NCBI GenBank assembly: GCA_048500255.1
Contig: JASNYH010000005.1
Coordinates: 1-64,000, forward strand
From: JAMHWF01 sp048500255
GTDB lineage: Bacteria; Pseudomonadota; Gammaproteobacteria; Burkholderiales; Burkholderiaceae_C
Direction of reading: 5' to 3'
DNA: 64,000 nucleotides
The translations under genes and the position numbers were made by a program. Positions 17,217-26,486 of this stretch are shown in pieces; the stretch's first letter is position 1, and every line of letters begins with the position of its first letter. The notes beneath the pieces were generated by a model that did no database searches, was not told where the DNA came from, and saw only the letters and a list, made by a program, of their open reading frames with translations.

Positions 17217-18316
17217 ACGCCTCCCCGCGATCCCTTGCCTTGCCGACCGTCGCCCTCGGGCGCAGCGAGTTGCGCGTCACGCCGATCTGCCTGGGCACGA
17301 TGGTGTTCGGCCAGCAGGTCGACGAGGCGACCGCGCACGCCATCCTCGATCGCGCCGTCGAGCGCGGTGTCAACTTCATCGACACGGCCGAGATGTACAG
17401 CGTGCCGGCGCGCCGCGAGACCTTCGGCGCCACCGAGACGATCATCGGCAACTGGTTCGCGCGGCGGCCCGGCATGCGGCAGCGCGTCGTGCTCGCGAGC
17501 AAGATCGCCGGCCCGGCGCGCGGCATGGACTGGATCCGCAACGGCGCCGCCGACGTGACGCCGGCCGACTTCGTCGCCGCCTGCGATGCCAGCCTGAAGC
17601 GGCTGCAGACCGACACGATCGACCTCTATCAGATCCACTGGCCGGTGCGCAACGCGCCGTCGTTCGGCGGCGTCTACTTCGATCCGGCCAAGGAGCGCGC
17701 CGTCACGCCGATCGAGGCGCAGCTCGACGCGCTGGCCGGGCTGGTCAAGGCGGGCAAGGTGCGCCATGTCGGCGTGAGCAACGAGACGCCCTGGGGCGTC
17801 GCCGAATTCGTGCGCATCGCCGAGCAGCGCGGCCTGCCGCGCATCGTGTCCACGCAGAACCCCTACGGGCTGGTCAATCGCGTCGTCGACAACGGCCTCG
17901 ACGAAGTGCTGTGGCGCAGCGGCGTGTCGCTGCTGGCCTATTCGCCGCTCGGCTTCGGCACGCTGACGGGAAAGTACGACGAGTGCGGCATCGACCCGGC
18001 GCGCCCGCTGCCGGCCGACGCGGCGTGCGGCCGCCTGGCGCTGTTCGAGTCGATGCGCAAGCAGCGCTGGGGCCGTGCCGAGACGCTGGCCGCGGCGCGC
18101 CGCTACAACGCGCTGGCGCGCGAGCACGGCCTCGCGCCCACCCGCATGGCGCTCGCCTGGTGCTACGCGAACTGGCGCGTGGCGAGCACGATCGTCGGCG
18201 CAACCCGCGTCGCGCAGCTCGACGAGAACCTCGACGCCTGGGGCACGACGCTCGCGCCCGAATTGCTGGCCGCGATCGACCGCATCCGCTGGGAGATCCG
18301 CGACCCGGGGCAGTGA
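17213..18316 (+). CDS. tas: Aldo/keto reductase, Tas-like
   Basis: 367-residue NADPH-dependent oxidoreductase of the aldo/keto reductase family. The catalytic tetrad is visible: Asp and Tyr in FIDTAEMYSVP (near 55), Lys in ASKIAGP (near 96) and His in YQIHWP (near 142). The cofactor end STIVGATRVAQLDEN is near 325. Sequence features such as NPYGLVNR and AYSPLGFGTLTGKY match the E. coli Tas branch. The physiological substrate is unknown. Coupled to the acyl-CoA synthetase by a 4-base overlap. Confidence 0.87.
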   Translation: MNASPRSLALPTVALGRSELRVTPICLGTMVFGQQVDEATAHAILDRAVERGVNFIDTAEMYSVPARRETFGATETIIGNWFARRPGMRQRVVLASKIAGPARGMDWIRNGAADVTPADFVAACDASLKRLQTDTIDLYQIHWPVRNAPSFGGVYFDPAKERAVTPIEAQLDALAGLVKAGKVRHVGVSNETPWGVAEFVRIAEQRGLPRIVSTQNPYGLVNRVVDNGLDEVLWRSGVSLLAYSPLGFGTLTGKYDECGIDPARPLPADAACGRLALFESMRKQRWGRAETLAAARRYNALAREHGLAPTRMALAWCYANWRVASTIVGATRVAQLDENLDAWGTTLAPELLAAIDRIRWEIRDPGQ

Positions 18317-18320
18317 GGTC

Positions 18321-19586
18321 GTGAGCACGTCGGCGCTCGTCGCCTGGGCGATGGCCGGCACGATCGTCGTGCTGCTCGTCGTCATCTGGTCGATCAAGCG
18401 CCACCGCGATCCGCGGCTGCGCGTCGAGTGCGACGCCGGCATCGCCGAGCTGATGCCCACGCTGGCCGGGTTGACGCTCGGCCACGCCGTCGCCGGCAAT
18501 GCGATCGAGGTCCACGAGAACGGCGCCTACTTCGACGCGCTGCTGGCGGAGATGGGCGCCGCGCGCTGCTCGCTGCACTTCGAGACCTACCTGTGGAAGG
18601 ACGGCGTGCTGGCGCGCCGCGTCGCCGACGTGCTGGCCGAGCGGGCGCGCGCCGGCGTGGCGGTGCGCGTGCTGCTCGATGCCAGCGGCGGGCGCCGCAT
18701 GGGGCGCGAGGTCGAGCGCCGGCTCGGCGAGGCCGGCTGCCGGCTGCAGTGGTTCCACCCGTTCGACTGGCGCCACCTCGGCGTGCTCAACGAGCGCACG
18801 CACCGCAAGATGGCGATCGTCGACGGCCGCACCGCCTTCGTCGGCGGCCACTGCATCACCGACGACTGGCTCGGCGACGCCGAGGACCACCGCCACTTCG
18901 CCGATCTGAGCATCCGCCTGACGGGGCCGGCAGTGGCCGGCGTGCAGGCGGCCTTCGCCGAGAACTGGATCGGCCGCACCGGCGAGATGTTCGCCGGCGA
19001 CGACGTGTTCCCGCCGCTCGCGCCGACCGGCACGGCGAGCGTGCACGTGGCCTACGTCAAGCCCGAGGGCTCGGCGCCGGCCGTCAAGCTGCTGCACCAC
19101 GCGGCGATCTGCTTCGCGCGCGAGCGGCTGTGGATCCAGAACCCGTACTTCATTCCCGAGACCGAGGCCGTCGACGCGCTGGCCGAGGCGGTGGCGCGCG
19201 GCGTCGACGTGCGCGTGCTGGTGCCGGCGGTCGGCGGCTCCGACAACCCGATGGTGCAGCACGCCGGCCACTGGCTGTTCGAGCGGCTGCTGCGCGGCGG
19301 CGTGCGCATCTTCGAGTACCCGCACACGCTGCTGCACCAGAAGGTGATGACGATCGACGGCGCGTGGTGCGCCATCGGCTCGTCGAACTTCGACGACCGC
19401 TCGTTCGAGACCAACGACGAGATCACGCTCGGCGTGCTCGACGCGGCGACGACACGGCGGCTGGACGCCGTGTTCGAGAAGTACGCGGCGCGGGCCACCG
19501 AGCTGCGGCTCGAGCAGTGGCGCCGCCGCGGGCTCGGCCTGCGCCTGAAGGAAGGCGCGGCCTATCTCGTCAACGAGGTGCTGTGA
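18321..19586 (+). CDS. cls: Cardiolipin synthase (phospholipase D family)
   Basis: 421 residues. An N-terminal membrane helix (about 5-25) anchors the enzyme; two phospholipase D motifs follow, HRKMAIVDG near 161 and HQKVMTIDG near 342, each with the H-K-D triad. It joins two phosphatidylglycerols, or PG and PE, to cardiolipin at the inner membrane. Only one helix makes it closer to ClsB/ClsC than ClsA. The GTG start at 18321 is 2 bp after the aldo/keto reductase stop. The stop overlaps the YbaK-like gene. Confidence 0.87.
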   Translation: MSTSALVAWAMAGTIVVLLVVIWSIKRHRDPRLRVECDAGIAELMPTLAGLTLGHAVAGNAIEVHENGAYFDALLAEMGAARCSLHFETYLWKDGVLARRVADVLAERARAGVAVRVLLDASGGRRMGREVERRLGEAGCRLQWFHPFDWRHLGVLNERTHRKMAIVDGRTAFVGGHCITDDWLGDAEDHRHFADLSIRLTGPAVAGVQAAFAENWIGRTGEMFAGDDVFPPLAPTGTASVHVAYVKPEGSAPAVKLLHHAAICFARERLWIQNPYFIPETEAVDALAEAVARGVDVRVLVPAVGGSDNPMVQHAGHWLFERLLRGGVRIFEYPHTLLHQKVMTIDGAWCAIGSSNFDDRSFETNDEITLGVLDAATTRRLDAVFEKYAARATELRLEQWRRRGLGLRLKEGAAYLVNEVL

Positions 19587-20080
19587 TGGCGAAGAAGAGC
19601 AGCCGCGTCAGCGAGACGCCGGCGACCCAGTTCCTGCGCCGCCACGGCGTCGACTTCACCGAGCACGTGTACGACTACGTCGAGCACGGCGGCACGGCGG
19701 AGTCGTCGCGCCAGCTCGGCGTGCCCGAGCACGAGGTCGTCAAGACGCTGGTGATGCAGGACGAGCAGGCGCGCCCGCTCGTCGTGCTGATGCACGGCGA
19801 CCGCGAGGTGAGCACGAAGAACCTGGCGCGCCGGATCGGCTGCCGCAAGGTCGAGCCGTGCGCGCCCGACACCGCGCAGCGCCACAGCGGCTACCTCGTC
19901 GGCGGCACGTCCCCGTTCGCGACGCGAAAGGCGATGCCCGTCTACGTCGAGGCGAGCATCCTCGAGCTGTCTCGCATCCGCATCAACGGCGGCCGGCGCG
20001 GCTATCTCGTCGGCCTCGCGCCCGAAGTGCTGGTGCGGCTGCTCGGCGCGCAGCCGGTCGAATGCGCGCTCGAGCGGTAG
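19586..20080 (+). CDS. ybaK: YbaK/EbsC-family aminoacyl-tRNA deacylase
   Basis: 164 residues, a full single-domain YbaK/ProX protein. The family hydrolyses mischarged tRNA such as Cys-tRNA(Pro). The conserved lysine is in HEVVKTLVMQ (near 52) and the substrate loop GYLVGGTSPFATRKAMPVY is near 102. It follows cardiolipin synthase with an ATGA-type overlap and ends the plus-strand run. Exact amino acid specificity cannot be told. Confidence 0.85.
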   Translation: MAKKSSRVSETPATQFLRRHGVDFTEHVYDYVEHGGTAESSRQLGVPEHEVVKTLVMQDEQARPLVVLMHGDREVSTKNLARRIGCRKVEPCAPDTAQRHSGYLVGGTSPFATRKAMPVYVEASILELSRIRINGGRRGYLVGLAPEVLVRLLGAQPVECALER

Positions 20081-20097
20081 GCGGCGCGGCGCCGGCG

Positions 20098-20220
20098 CGT
20101 TCGCCGTACTCGGCGAGCGGGGTGTCGTCGCCGCGGGCCGCCGCGCCGGGCCGCTCCCAAGCAAGGCCCGCGACCCTCTCGGAGGGTCGTTCGCCGTACT
20201 CGGCGAGCGGGGTGTCGTCG
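20098..20220. repeat. GC-rich dispersed repeat, copy A, with 33-bp direct repeat
   Basis: A 33-bp unit (20098-20130) is repeated exactly at 20188-20220, 90 bp apart. Between the copies is a core with GGGCCGCTCCCAAGCAAGG (from about 20149) and a small hairpin ACCCTCTCGGAGGGT. It fills the space between the convergent 3' ends of the ybaK-like and dodecin genes. The same modules recur near 22.85, 33.4 and 39.9 kb. Confidence 0.82.
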
Positions 20221-20433
20221 TCAGTCCGACTCGATGCGAAAACCCGCCTTCAGCGTGACCTGCCAGTGCGCGACCTTGCCGTTGGCGATCTGGCCGCGCG
20301 TCTCGACGACCTCGAACCAGTCGAGGTGGCGGATCGTCTTGGCGGCGGTCTCGACGGCGGTGCGGATCGCGTCGTCGATGCCGTTGGGCGACGAGCCGAC
20401 GAGCTCGACCATCTTGTAGACGTGATGGGCCAT
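20221..20433 (-). CDS. Dodecin (flavin-binding protein)
   Basis: 70 residues, the usual dodecin size. MAHHVYKMVELVGSSPNGID and a conserved tryptophan in RHLDWFEV match the family, which forms hollow dodecamers storing or buffering FMN or CoA. AGGAG precedes the ATG. It lies alone between a dispersed repeat and plsY, which is divergent from it. Confidence 0.9.
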   Translation of the reverse strand: MAHHVYKMVELVGSSPNGIDDAIRTAVETAAKTIRHLDWFEVVETRGQIANGKVAHWQVTLKAGFRIESD

Positions 20434-20498
20434 GCGGGCCTCCTGCGCTGGGTGGTGCGGCTAGCGTACACCGCGCCGAGGCACAATCCGCGGCAGCC

Positions 20499-21152
20499 AT
20501 GAACCCGATGCTGCTGTCCCTGCTCGCCACGCTGGCCGCCTACCTGATCGGCTCGCTGTCATTCGCCGTCATCGTCAGCCGCACGATGGGGCTGGCCGAC
20601 CCGCGCAGCTACGGCTCGGGCAACCCCGGCGCGACCAACGTGCTGCGCTCGGGCCGCAAGGGCGCCGCGGCGGCCACGCTGCTGCTCGACGCGCTCAAGG
20701 GTTACCTGCCCGTCGTGCTGGTGCGCGCCGTCGGTCCGGCGCACGGCCTGGGCGACGGCACGGTGGCGCTGGTCGCGGTGGCGGCGTTCGCCGGCCACCT
20801 GTGGCCCGTGTTCTTCCGCTTCGCCGGAGGCAAGGGCGTCGCCACGGCGGCCGGCGCGCTGCTCGGCATCGAGCCGTGGCTCGGGCTGGGCACGCTGGCG
20901 GTGTGGATCGTCGTCGCCGGCGCGTCGCGCTATTCATCGCTGGCCGCGCTCGTCGCCGCCGTGTTCGCGCCGCTGTGCTGGCTGATGGTGTGGGGCGGAG
21001 GCCCGATCGCCGCGGCCATCGTCGCGATCAGCCTGCTGCTCGTCTGGCGCCACAGCGCGAACGTCGCGCGCCTGCTCGCCGGCACCGAGAGCAAGCTCGG
21101 CGGCGCCAAGCCGCGCGGCGGCGCCGGTCACCCCCCGGCGAAGCGGGGATAG
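20499..21152 (+). CDS. plsY: Glycerol-3-phosphate acyltransferase PlsY
   Basis: 217-residue inner-membrane enzyme with about five helices that transfers an acyl group from acyl-phosphate to glycerol 3-phosphate, the first step of phospholipid synthesis. The three family motifs are seen: GSGNPGATNVLRSGRK near 41, the GHLWPVFFRFAGGKGVAT segment near 98 and YSSLAAL near 145. The C-terminal 20 residues are a polar tail richer than usual in Gly and Pro. It needs PlsX, not seen in this window. Confidence 0.92.
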   Translation: MNPMLLSLLATLAAYLIGSLSFAVIVSRTMGLADPRSYGSGNPGATNVLRSGRKGAAAATLLLDALKGYLPVVLVRAVGPAHGLGDGTVALVAVAAFAGHLWPVFFRFAGGKGVATAAGALLGIEPWLGLGTLAVWIVVAGASRYSSLAALVAAVFAPLCWLMVWGGGPIAAAIVAISLLLVWRHSANVARLLAGTESKLGGAKPRGGAGHPPAKRG

Positions 21153-21171
21153 CCCGGGCGCGCCGCGCCGG

Positions 21172-21801
21172 TCAGCCCTCGAGGCCGAGCACGCGCGGGT
21201 CGCCGCGGCCGGCGCGCACGAGCACCGGCTCGTCGCCGCTCAAGTCGATCACCGTCGTCGGCGCCATCGGGCAGGCGCCGGCGTCGACGATGGCCTGCAC
21301 CTGGTGCTGCAGGCGCTCGCGGATCTCGTGCGGGTCGTTCAGCGGCGCGGCGTCGCCGGGCAGGATCAGCGTCGTGCCGAGCAGTGGCTGGCCGAGCACG
21401 GTGAGCAGTTCCTGCGTGACGCGATGGTCGGGCACGCGCAGCCCGATCGTGCGCCGCGATGGATGCGAGACGCGGCGCGGCACTTCCTTCGTCGCCTCGA
21501 GGATGAAGGTGTAGGGGCCGGGCGTGCCCAGCTTCATCAGGCGGTATTGGCGGTTGTCGACGCGCGCGTGCGCGGCGAGCTCCGACAGGTCGCGGCACAG
21601 CAGCGTCAGGTGGTGCTTGTCGTCGACGCCGCGCGCGCGGCGCAGCCGCTCGACGGCCTGCTTGTCGTCGAGGTGGCAGACCAGCGCGTAGCTCGAGTCG
21701 GTGGGGATCGCCGCGATGCCGCCGCCGTGCAGGATCTGCGCCGCCTGCCGGAGCAGGCGCAGCTGCGGGTTGTCGGGGTGGACCTCGAAGTACTGCGACA
21801 T
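21172..21801 (-). CDS. YciO-like Sua5/YrdC family protein
   Basis: 209 residues with the YrdC fold: IPTDSSYALVC near 33, KHHLTLLCRDLSE near 64 and SRRTIGLRVPDH near 115. The family binds double-stranded RNA and includes threonylcarbamoyl-AMP synthase. This sequence is the YciO branch, which has only weak t6A activity in E. coli. A true TsaC is probably elsewhere. It converges with plsY, and an EamA permease is 30 bp upstream. Confidence 0.85.
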   Translation of the reverse strand: MSQYFEVHPDNPQLRLLRQAAQILHGGGIAAIPTDSSYALVCHLDDKQAVERLRRARGVDDKHHLTLLCRDLSELAAHARVDNRQYRLMKLGTPGPYTFILEATKEVPRRVSHPSRRTIGLRVPDHRVTQELLTVLGQPLLGTTLILPGDAAPLNDPHEIRERLQHQVQAIVDAGACPMAPTTVIDLSGDEPVLVRAGRGDPRVLGLEG

Positions 21802-21831
21802 GGTGACGCGATTGTCGTCAGTCTTGGAACG

Positions 21832-22761
21832 TCAGTCCCCGATCGCGTCGGCCGACTCGGGCACCCGGGCGCGCGCGTCGCGCGCATTGGCCCACACCGC
21901 CGCCGCGCCGCACACCGTGATGACGGCCATGCCGACCATCGCCCAGCCGTCGGGCACGTGATCGAAGGCGATCCAGCCCGTCATCGTGGCGAACACGATC
22001 TGGGCATAGGTAAAGGGCATCAGCAGCGCCACCGGCGCATTGCCCATCGAGAAGATCAGCAGCAGGTGGCCGACGGTGCCCAGCAGCCCGACGAGCAGCA
22101 GCAGGCCCCACGCCGGCGGGCCCTGAGCGGCGAGCGTCGCCCAGGGTTCGGCGCCGAGCACGGGCAGCACGGCCGTCGCCGCCAGCGTGCCGACCAGGCC
22201 GGTGTAGAAGTGCGTCGTCAGCGGATGCTCGACGCCGGCGAGGCGCCGCGTCAGCAGCTGGAACGCGGCATAGCACAGCGCCGCGGCGACGGGCAGCAGC
22301 GCGGCCCAGCCGAACAGGCCGCTGCCCGGGCGCACGACGATCAGTGCGCCGGTCAGGCCGCCGGCGACGAGTGCGGCGCGCAGCGGCGTCATCGGCTCGT
22401 GCAGCACGGCGACGGCCAGCGCGCTGACGATCACCGGGGTGAGCATCACGACGGCGGTGAACTCGGCCACCGGCATCAGCTGCAGCCCCCAGAAGCCGAG
22501 CCCGCTGACGGCCAGCAGCAGCAGGCCGCGCACGACCTGGAAGCGCGGATGCGCCGTGCGCAGCAGCACGCGGCGGCGCGCCGGCGCGAGCCACAGCCCC
22601 ATCGCGACGGCCTGGAAGGCATAGCGCCCCCACAGCACGACGGCGACGGGGATCAGCGAGCCGAGTTGCTTGGCGCCGGTGTCGAGCACGGCGAAGCAGG
22701 CGCACGCCGTGAGGATCAGCGCGATGCCGCGCAGCGGCCGGTGCTGGCGCGCCGGAATCAT
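21832..22761 (-). CDS. EamA/DMT-family transporter
   Basis: 309 residues with ten predicted membrane helices in two EamA repeats (about 15-145 and 160-290), the drug/metabolite transporter layout. Likely exports a metabolite or amino acid; the substrate cannot be read. It is on the same strand as yciO, with a 30-bp gap. Its upstream region is occupied by dispersed repeat D. Confidence 0.82.
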   Translation of the reverse strand: MIPARQHRPLRGIALILTACACFAVLDTGAKQLGSLIPVAVVLWGRYAFQAVAMGLWLAPARRRVLLRTAHPRFQVVRGLLLLAVSGLGFWGLQLMPVAEFTAVVMLTPVIVSALAVAVLHEPMTPLRAALVAGGLTGALIVVRPGSGLFGWAALLPVAAALCYAAFQLLTRRLAGVEHPLTTHFYTGLVGTLAATAVLPVLGAEPWATLAAQGPPAWGLLLLVGLLGTVGHLLLIFSMGNAPVALLMPFTYAQIVFATMTGWIAFDHVPDGWAMVGMAVITVCGAAAVWANARDARARVPESADAIGD

Positions 22762-22830
22762 GACCGCCCCCGAGGGGAGAGAGAGTGGCGCGGCTTCAGG
22801 CCGGCCTGCGCCGGCTTGGACGCCACGAGC

Positions 22831-22897
22831 GCCTGCCGCGTCTCGCGGCAGCCCGCCGGCCGGCTTGGGGCGGCCCGGCGCTCGGCCCGCGGCGCGC
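22831..22897. repeat. GC-rich dispersed repeat, copy D
   Basis: Inverted relative to copy C. It shares GCGGGCCGAGCGCCGGGCCG and the CTGCCGCG-AGA-CGCGGCAG hairpin when read on the minus strand. It abuts the stop codon of the PHP gene and lies upstream of the EamA permease. It has no gene content. Confidence 0.75.
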
Positions 22898-23755
22898 TCA
22901 AGGACGCAGCACTCGGTGGTCGAGCGCCTCCCACACCGGCGTCAGGTCGGCCGGCAGCGCCGGCAGCGCGCCGAGATCGATGCGGCTTTCGCCGGGAGCG
23001 TGGAAGTCGGAGCCGCGCGACGCAAGCAGGTCGCGCTCGCGCGCCAGCCGCGCGTAGCGTTCGGCGTCGCCGGGGGCATGGCTGCCGGTGACGACTTCGA
23101 CGCCGCGCCCGCCGAGCGCGACGAACTCGTCGAACATCGCGCGCTCCTCGGTGGCGCTGAACTTGTAGCGGCCCGGGTGCGCCACGATCGCCAGCCCGCC
23201 GGCGGCCGTGATCCAGCGCACCGCGTCGGCGAGCGTCGCCCAGCGGTGCGGCACGTAGCCGGGCTTGCCCTCGGTGAGGTACTTGCGGAACACCTCGGAG
23301 GTGTCGCGGCACACGCCGCGCTCGACGAGGAAGCGCGCGAAATGCGTGCGCGACAGCCGCACCGGATGGCCGGCGTGCGCGAGCGCGCCCTCGTAGGCGC
23401 CGGCGATGCCGATGCGCTCGAAGGCGGCAGAGATCTCGCGCCCGCGGGCGTCGCGCCCGCTGCGCGTGGCGGCGAGGCCGTCGGCGAGCGGCGCATCGTC
23501 GATGTCGAAGCCGAGGCCGACGATGTGCACCGTCGTGCCGGCCCAGCTGACCGAGATCTCGGTGCCGGCGAGCCACGGCAGGCCGGCGGCGAGCGCGGCA
23601 TCGCGCGCGCGGCGTTGGCCGGCGACCTCGTCGTGATCGGTCAGCGACCACAGTTCGACGCCGCAGGCGCGCGCCCGCGCGGCGAGTTCTTCAGGGGAGA
23701 GCGTGCCGTCGGAGACTGCCGAGTGGCAGTGCAGATCGGCGTTGAGGGGAGTCAC
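22898..23755 (-). CDS. PHP-domain phosphoesterase (RNase AM/TrpH-like)
   Basis: 285 residues. The PHP metal site is seen in NADLHCHSAVSDG (residue 5 onward), SLTDHDEV near 38, HPGRY near 197 and the final GSDFHAPGE near 250. Homologues (E. coli YciV/RnaAM) are 3',5'-nucleotide phosphatases and 5'-3' exonucleases that mature rRNA ends. The GTG start puts the first metal motif at residue 6, as in the family. Antisense to nothing; it follows the first sugar dehydrogenase in the same direction. Confidence 0.85.
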   Translation of the reverse strand: MTPLNADLHCHSAVSDGTLSPEELAARARACGVELWSLTDHDEVAGQRRARDAALAAGLPWLAGTEISVSWAGTTVHIVGLGFDIDDAPLADGLAATRSGRDARGREISAAFERIGIAGAYEGALAHAGHPVRLSRTHFARFLVERGVCRDTSEVFRKYLTEGKPGYVPHRWATLADAVRWITAAGGLAIVAHPGRYKFSATEERAMFDEFVALGGRGVEVVTGSHAPGDAERYARLARERDLLASRGSDFHAPGESRIDLGALPALPADLTPVWEALDHRVLRP

Positions 23756-23829
23756 CGGCCGAATTGTAGGCAGCGCCCGCGCGCCCGCGCGGCGCAGGGC
23801 TACTCGGCGCGCGCCGGCCTTGGCAGCGG

Positions 23830-24978
23830 CTACGGATCGAGCCGCACGATGCGGCCGTCGGACATGTCGGTCAGCAGGTAGACCGCGCCGTCGGGCGCGA
23901 CGCGCACGTCGCGGATGCGGCCGTAGGCGCCGGCGGGCATGCGGTCCTCGGCGACGACGCGCGTGCCGTCCAGCGTCAGGCGCACCAGCGCCTGGCCGCG
24001 CAGCGCGCCGACGAGCAGGCTGCCGTTCCAGCCCGGATAGCGCTCGCCGGCGACGAAGGCCATGCCGCTCGGCGCGATCGACGGCACCCAGCGCGCCAGC
24101 GGCTGCTCCATGCCGGCCTTGGCCGTGCCTTCGCCGATCTTCTTGCCGGTGCCGTAGTCGACGCCGTAGCTGATGACGGGCCAGCCGTAGTTGCGGCCGG
24201 CCTCGGTGACGTTGACCTCGTCGCCGCCCTCGGGGCCGTGCTCGTGCGTCCACAGCACGCCGGTTGCCGGGTGCAGCGCCGCGCCCTGCACGTTGCGGTG
24301 GCCGAGGCTCCAGATCTCGGGCAGCGCGCCGGGCGTGCGCACGAAGGGGTTGTCGGTCGGCACGCGGCCGTCGGCCTCGATGCGCACCACCTTGCCGAGG
24401 TGGCTGTCGAGCTTTTGCGCCTGCTCGCGGTGGAACAGGCGGTCGCCGAGCGTGACGAAGAGCCGCCCGTCGCGCCCGAAGGCGAGCCGCCCGCCGTAGT
24501 GCGCGACGCCGACGACCTTGGGCCGCTGGCGGAACACGACCTGCACGTCGACGAGCCGCGTGCCTTCGAGCCGGCCGCGCGCCACGGCCGTGCCGCTGCT
24601 GCGCTCGGGGCCCGGCTCGGCATAGCTCCAGTAGACCCGATGGTTGTCGGCGAAGCCGGGGTCGAGGGCCACGTCGAGCAGCCCGCCCTGGGCGCGCGCC
24701 AGCACCGGCGGCAGCCCCTCGAGCGGCGCGCCGATCTCGCCCTGCGGCGTGACGATGCGCATCGCGCCGCGCCGCTCGGTGACCAGCATGCGGCCGTCGG
24801 GCAGGAAGGCGAGGCTCCACGGATGGTCGAGGCCGCTGGCGACGGTGGTCCAGCGCATGTCGGCGGCACCGACGACGGCGCTGCCGGCGCACAGCAACAC
24901 CGCGGCACCGTCGCGCAGCGCGCGCTGCCAGCGGTTGCGGCGCGCGGCGGCGGCGTGAGACGAGGGGGCGGCTGCCAC
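23830..24978 (-). CDS. PQQ-dependent aldose sugar dehydrogenase-like, periplasmic
   Basis: 382 residues. A signal peptide ends near VVGAAD (residues about 35-40), so export is expected. The rest is a six-bladed propeller of the soluble glucose dehydrogenase type: SGLDHPWSLAFLPDGRMLV, GGLLDVALDPGF, HLGKVVRIEADG, GHRNVQG and EHGPEGGDEVN, with the catalytic His in GHRN and HGP. It probably oxidises aldoses with PQQ, but electron acceptor and sugar are not known. The GTG start at 24978 is the only one giving a complete signal peptide. A paralogue lies upstream. Confidence 0.82.
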   Translation of the reverse strand: MAAAPSSHAAAARRNRWQRALRDGAAVLLCAGSAVVGAADMRWTTVASGLDHPWSLAFLPDGRMLVTERRGAMRIVTPQGEIGAPLEGLPPVLARAQGGLLDVALDPGFADNHRVYWSYAEPGPERSSGTAVARGRLEGTRLVDVQVVFRQRPKVVGVAHYGGRLAFGRDGRLFVTLGDRLFHREQAQKLDSHLGKVVRIEADGRVPTDNPFVRTPGALPEIWSLGHRNVQGAALHPATGVLWTHEHGPEGGDEVNVTEAGRNYGWPVISYGVDYGTGKKIGEGTAKAGMEQPLARWVPSIAPSGMAFVAGERYPGWNGSLLVGALRGQALVRLTLDGTRVVAEDRMPAGAYGRIRDVRVAPDGAVYLLTDMSDGRIVRLDP

Positions 24979-25067
24979 GCGGCGAGTGTAGGGGCTGTGA
25001 CGCACCCGCGCGCGAAGCCCCGCTCGGCGGCGCAGGAGGGAGCCGCGGCGGCCCACGGCCGCGCGCT

Positions 25068-26342
25068 TCAGCGATCGATGCGGATCAGCTTGCCGCTGTC
25101 GGTCAACAGGTAGACCCAGCCGTCGGGCCCCTGCCGGACGCAGCGGATGCGCTCGCCGAGCGACGCGAACAGCCGCTCGCGCACCGACTCGGCGTGGCCC
25201 GTCAGCGCGACGCGCCACAAGGCCTTGCCGGCGAGCGCGCCGAACATCGCGTTGCCCCGCCACTCGGGGAACTTGTCGCCCGTGTAGAACATCAGCCCGG
25301 CCGGTGCGATCGATATCGGTACCCAGTAGCTGGCGGGTTCGGCATAGGCAGGCGCGTGGACGCCGCCGCCGATGCGGCACACCTCGCCGAGCGCGTCTCC
25401 GTAGTTGCAGCCGTAGCTGCGCAGCGGCCAGCCGTGGTTGTCGCCCGCGACGACGCGGCTCAGTTCGTCGCCGCCCTGCGGCCCATGCTCGGTGATCCAC
25501 AGCTCGCCGGTGTCGGGATGGATCGCCGCGCCCTGCGGATTGCGGTGGCCGATGCTCCACAGCCCGGCTGCGGCGCCGGCGCCGAAGCTCGGGTTGTCCG
25601 GCGGCGCGGTGCCGTCACGCTGGATGCGCACCACCTTGCCGAGATGGTTGCCCGCGTCCTGCGCCGGGCTGCCGAGCTGGCGCTCGCCGAGCGTGACGAA
25701 CAGCGTCTTGTCGCTGCGGAAGGCGAGGCGGGAGCCGTAGTGGCCGCCGCCCGGCACCTTGGGCGCCTGGCGGAAGATGACGCTCACGTCCTGCAGCGCG
25801 TTGCCGACGAGCCGCCCGCGAGCCACCGCCGTGCCTGCGCCGCCGGTGCCGGCCTCCGAATAGCTGAAGTAGACCCAGGGATCGCTCGCGAAGTCGGGGT
25901 CGAGCGCCACGTCGAGCAGGCCGCCCTGATCGGCGTCGTCGACGGCCGGCACGCCCGACAGCGCGGCCACCTGCGCGGCGCCGTCGGCCGACAGCAGCAC
26001 CATGGAGCCGTGGCGCTGTGTGACCAGCATGCGCCCGTCGGGCAGGAACTCCAGGCCCCAGGGCGACGAAAGGCCGGCGTTGAGCGTCGTCGCCTTGGCC
26101 GGGCCGCCGGGAGCGGGCGACGTCGAGCCGCTGCCGGGTGCCGGTGCGCCCGAGCCGACGCCGGGCGTCGCCGTCGTCGCCGTGCCGTTGCTGCCGCCGC
26201 CACAGCCGCTGAGCCAGGCGTAGGGCGCCGCGACGCCGACGACGGCGAGGCCGCCCAGGCGACGCAGCAAGGTGCGGCGCGGCGGCGTCACGGAGGGGTC
26301 GCGCGGCGCCGGCCCGGCGCGGGAGGGGGAAGGTGGCGGCAT
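25068..26342 (-). CDS. PQQ-dependent aldose sugar dehydrogenase-like lipoprotein
   Basis: 424 residues. A signal sequence ending in the lipobox AWLSGC (near 45) is followed by a Gly/Ser/Thr/Pro linker, so it is a lipoprotein. The propeller motifs repeat those of the downstream paralogue: GLSSPWGLEFLPDGRMLVTQ, GGLLDVALDPDF, HLGKVVRIQRDG, GHRNPQG and EHGPQGGDELS. The two are tandem copies with different anchoring. The basic start TPPRRTLLRRLGG looks like a twin-arginine-style signal (RR but no full motif). Start MPPPSPS has GAGG upstream. Confidence 0.82.
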   Translation of the reverse strand: MPPPSPSRAGPAPRDPSVTPPRRTLLRRLGGLAVVGVAAPYAWLSGCGGGSNGTATTATPGVGSGAPAPGSGSTSPAPGGPAKATTLNAGLSSPWGLEFLPDGRMLVTQRHGSMVLLSADGAAQVAALSGVPAVDDADQGGLLDVALDPDFASDPWVYFSYSEAGTGGAGTAVARGRLVGNALQDVSVIFRQAPKVPGGGHYGSRLAFRSDKTLFVTLGERQLGSPAQDAGNHLGKVVRIQRDGTAPPDNPSFGAGAAAGLWSIGHRNPQGAAIHPDTGELWITEHGPQGGDELSRVVAGDNHGWPLRSYGCNYGDALGEVCRIGGGVHAPAYAEPASYWVPISIAPAGLMFYTGDKFPEWRGNAMFGALAGKALWRVALTGHAESVRERLFASLGERIRCVRQGPDGWVYLLTDSGKLIRIDR

Positions 26343-26486
26343 GGGAGCCTCAGAGGTGGGAAGCCGCCACGGTAGGCAAACGGCGACGCCGGCACGAGAG
26401 GCGGCGCCTGATTGTCGCGTCAGCGGCATCCGACATGGTGCATCGCATGACGGTCGAAGCACCGTTGCCGCCGAGTGTGGGCGCCG

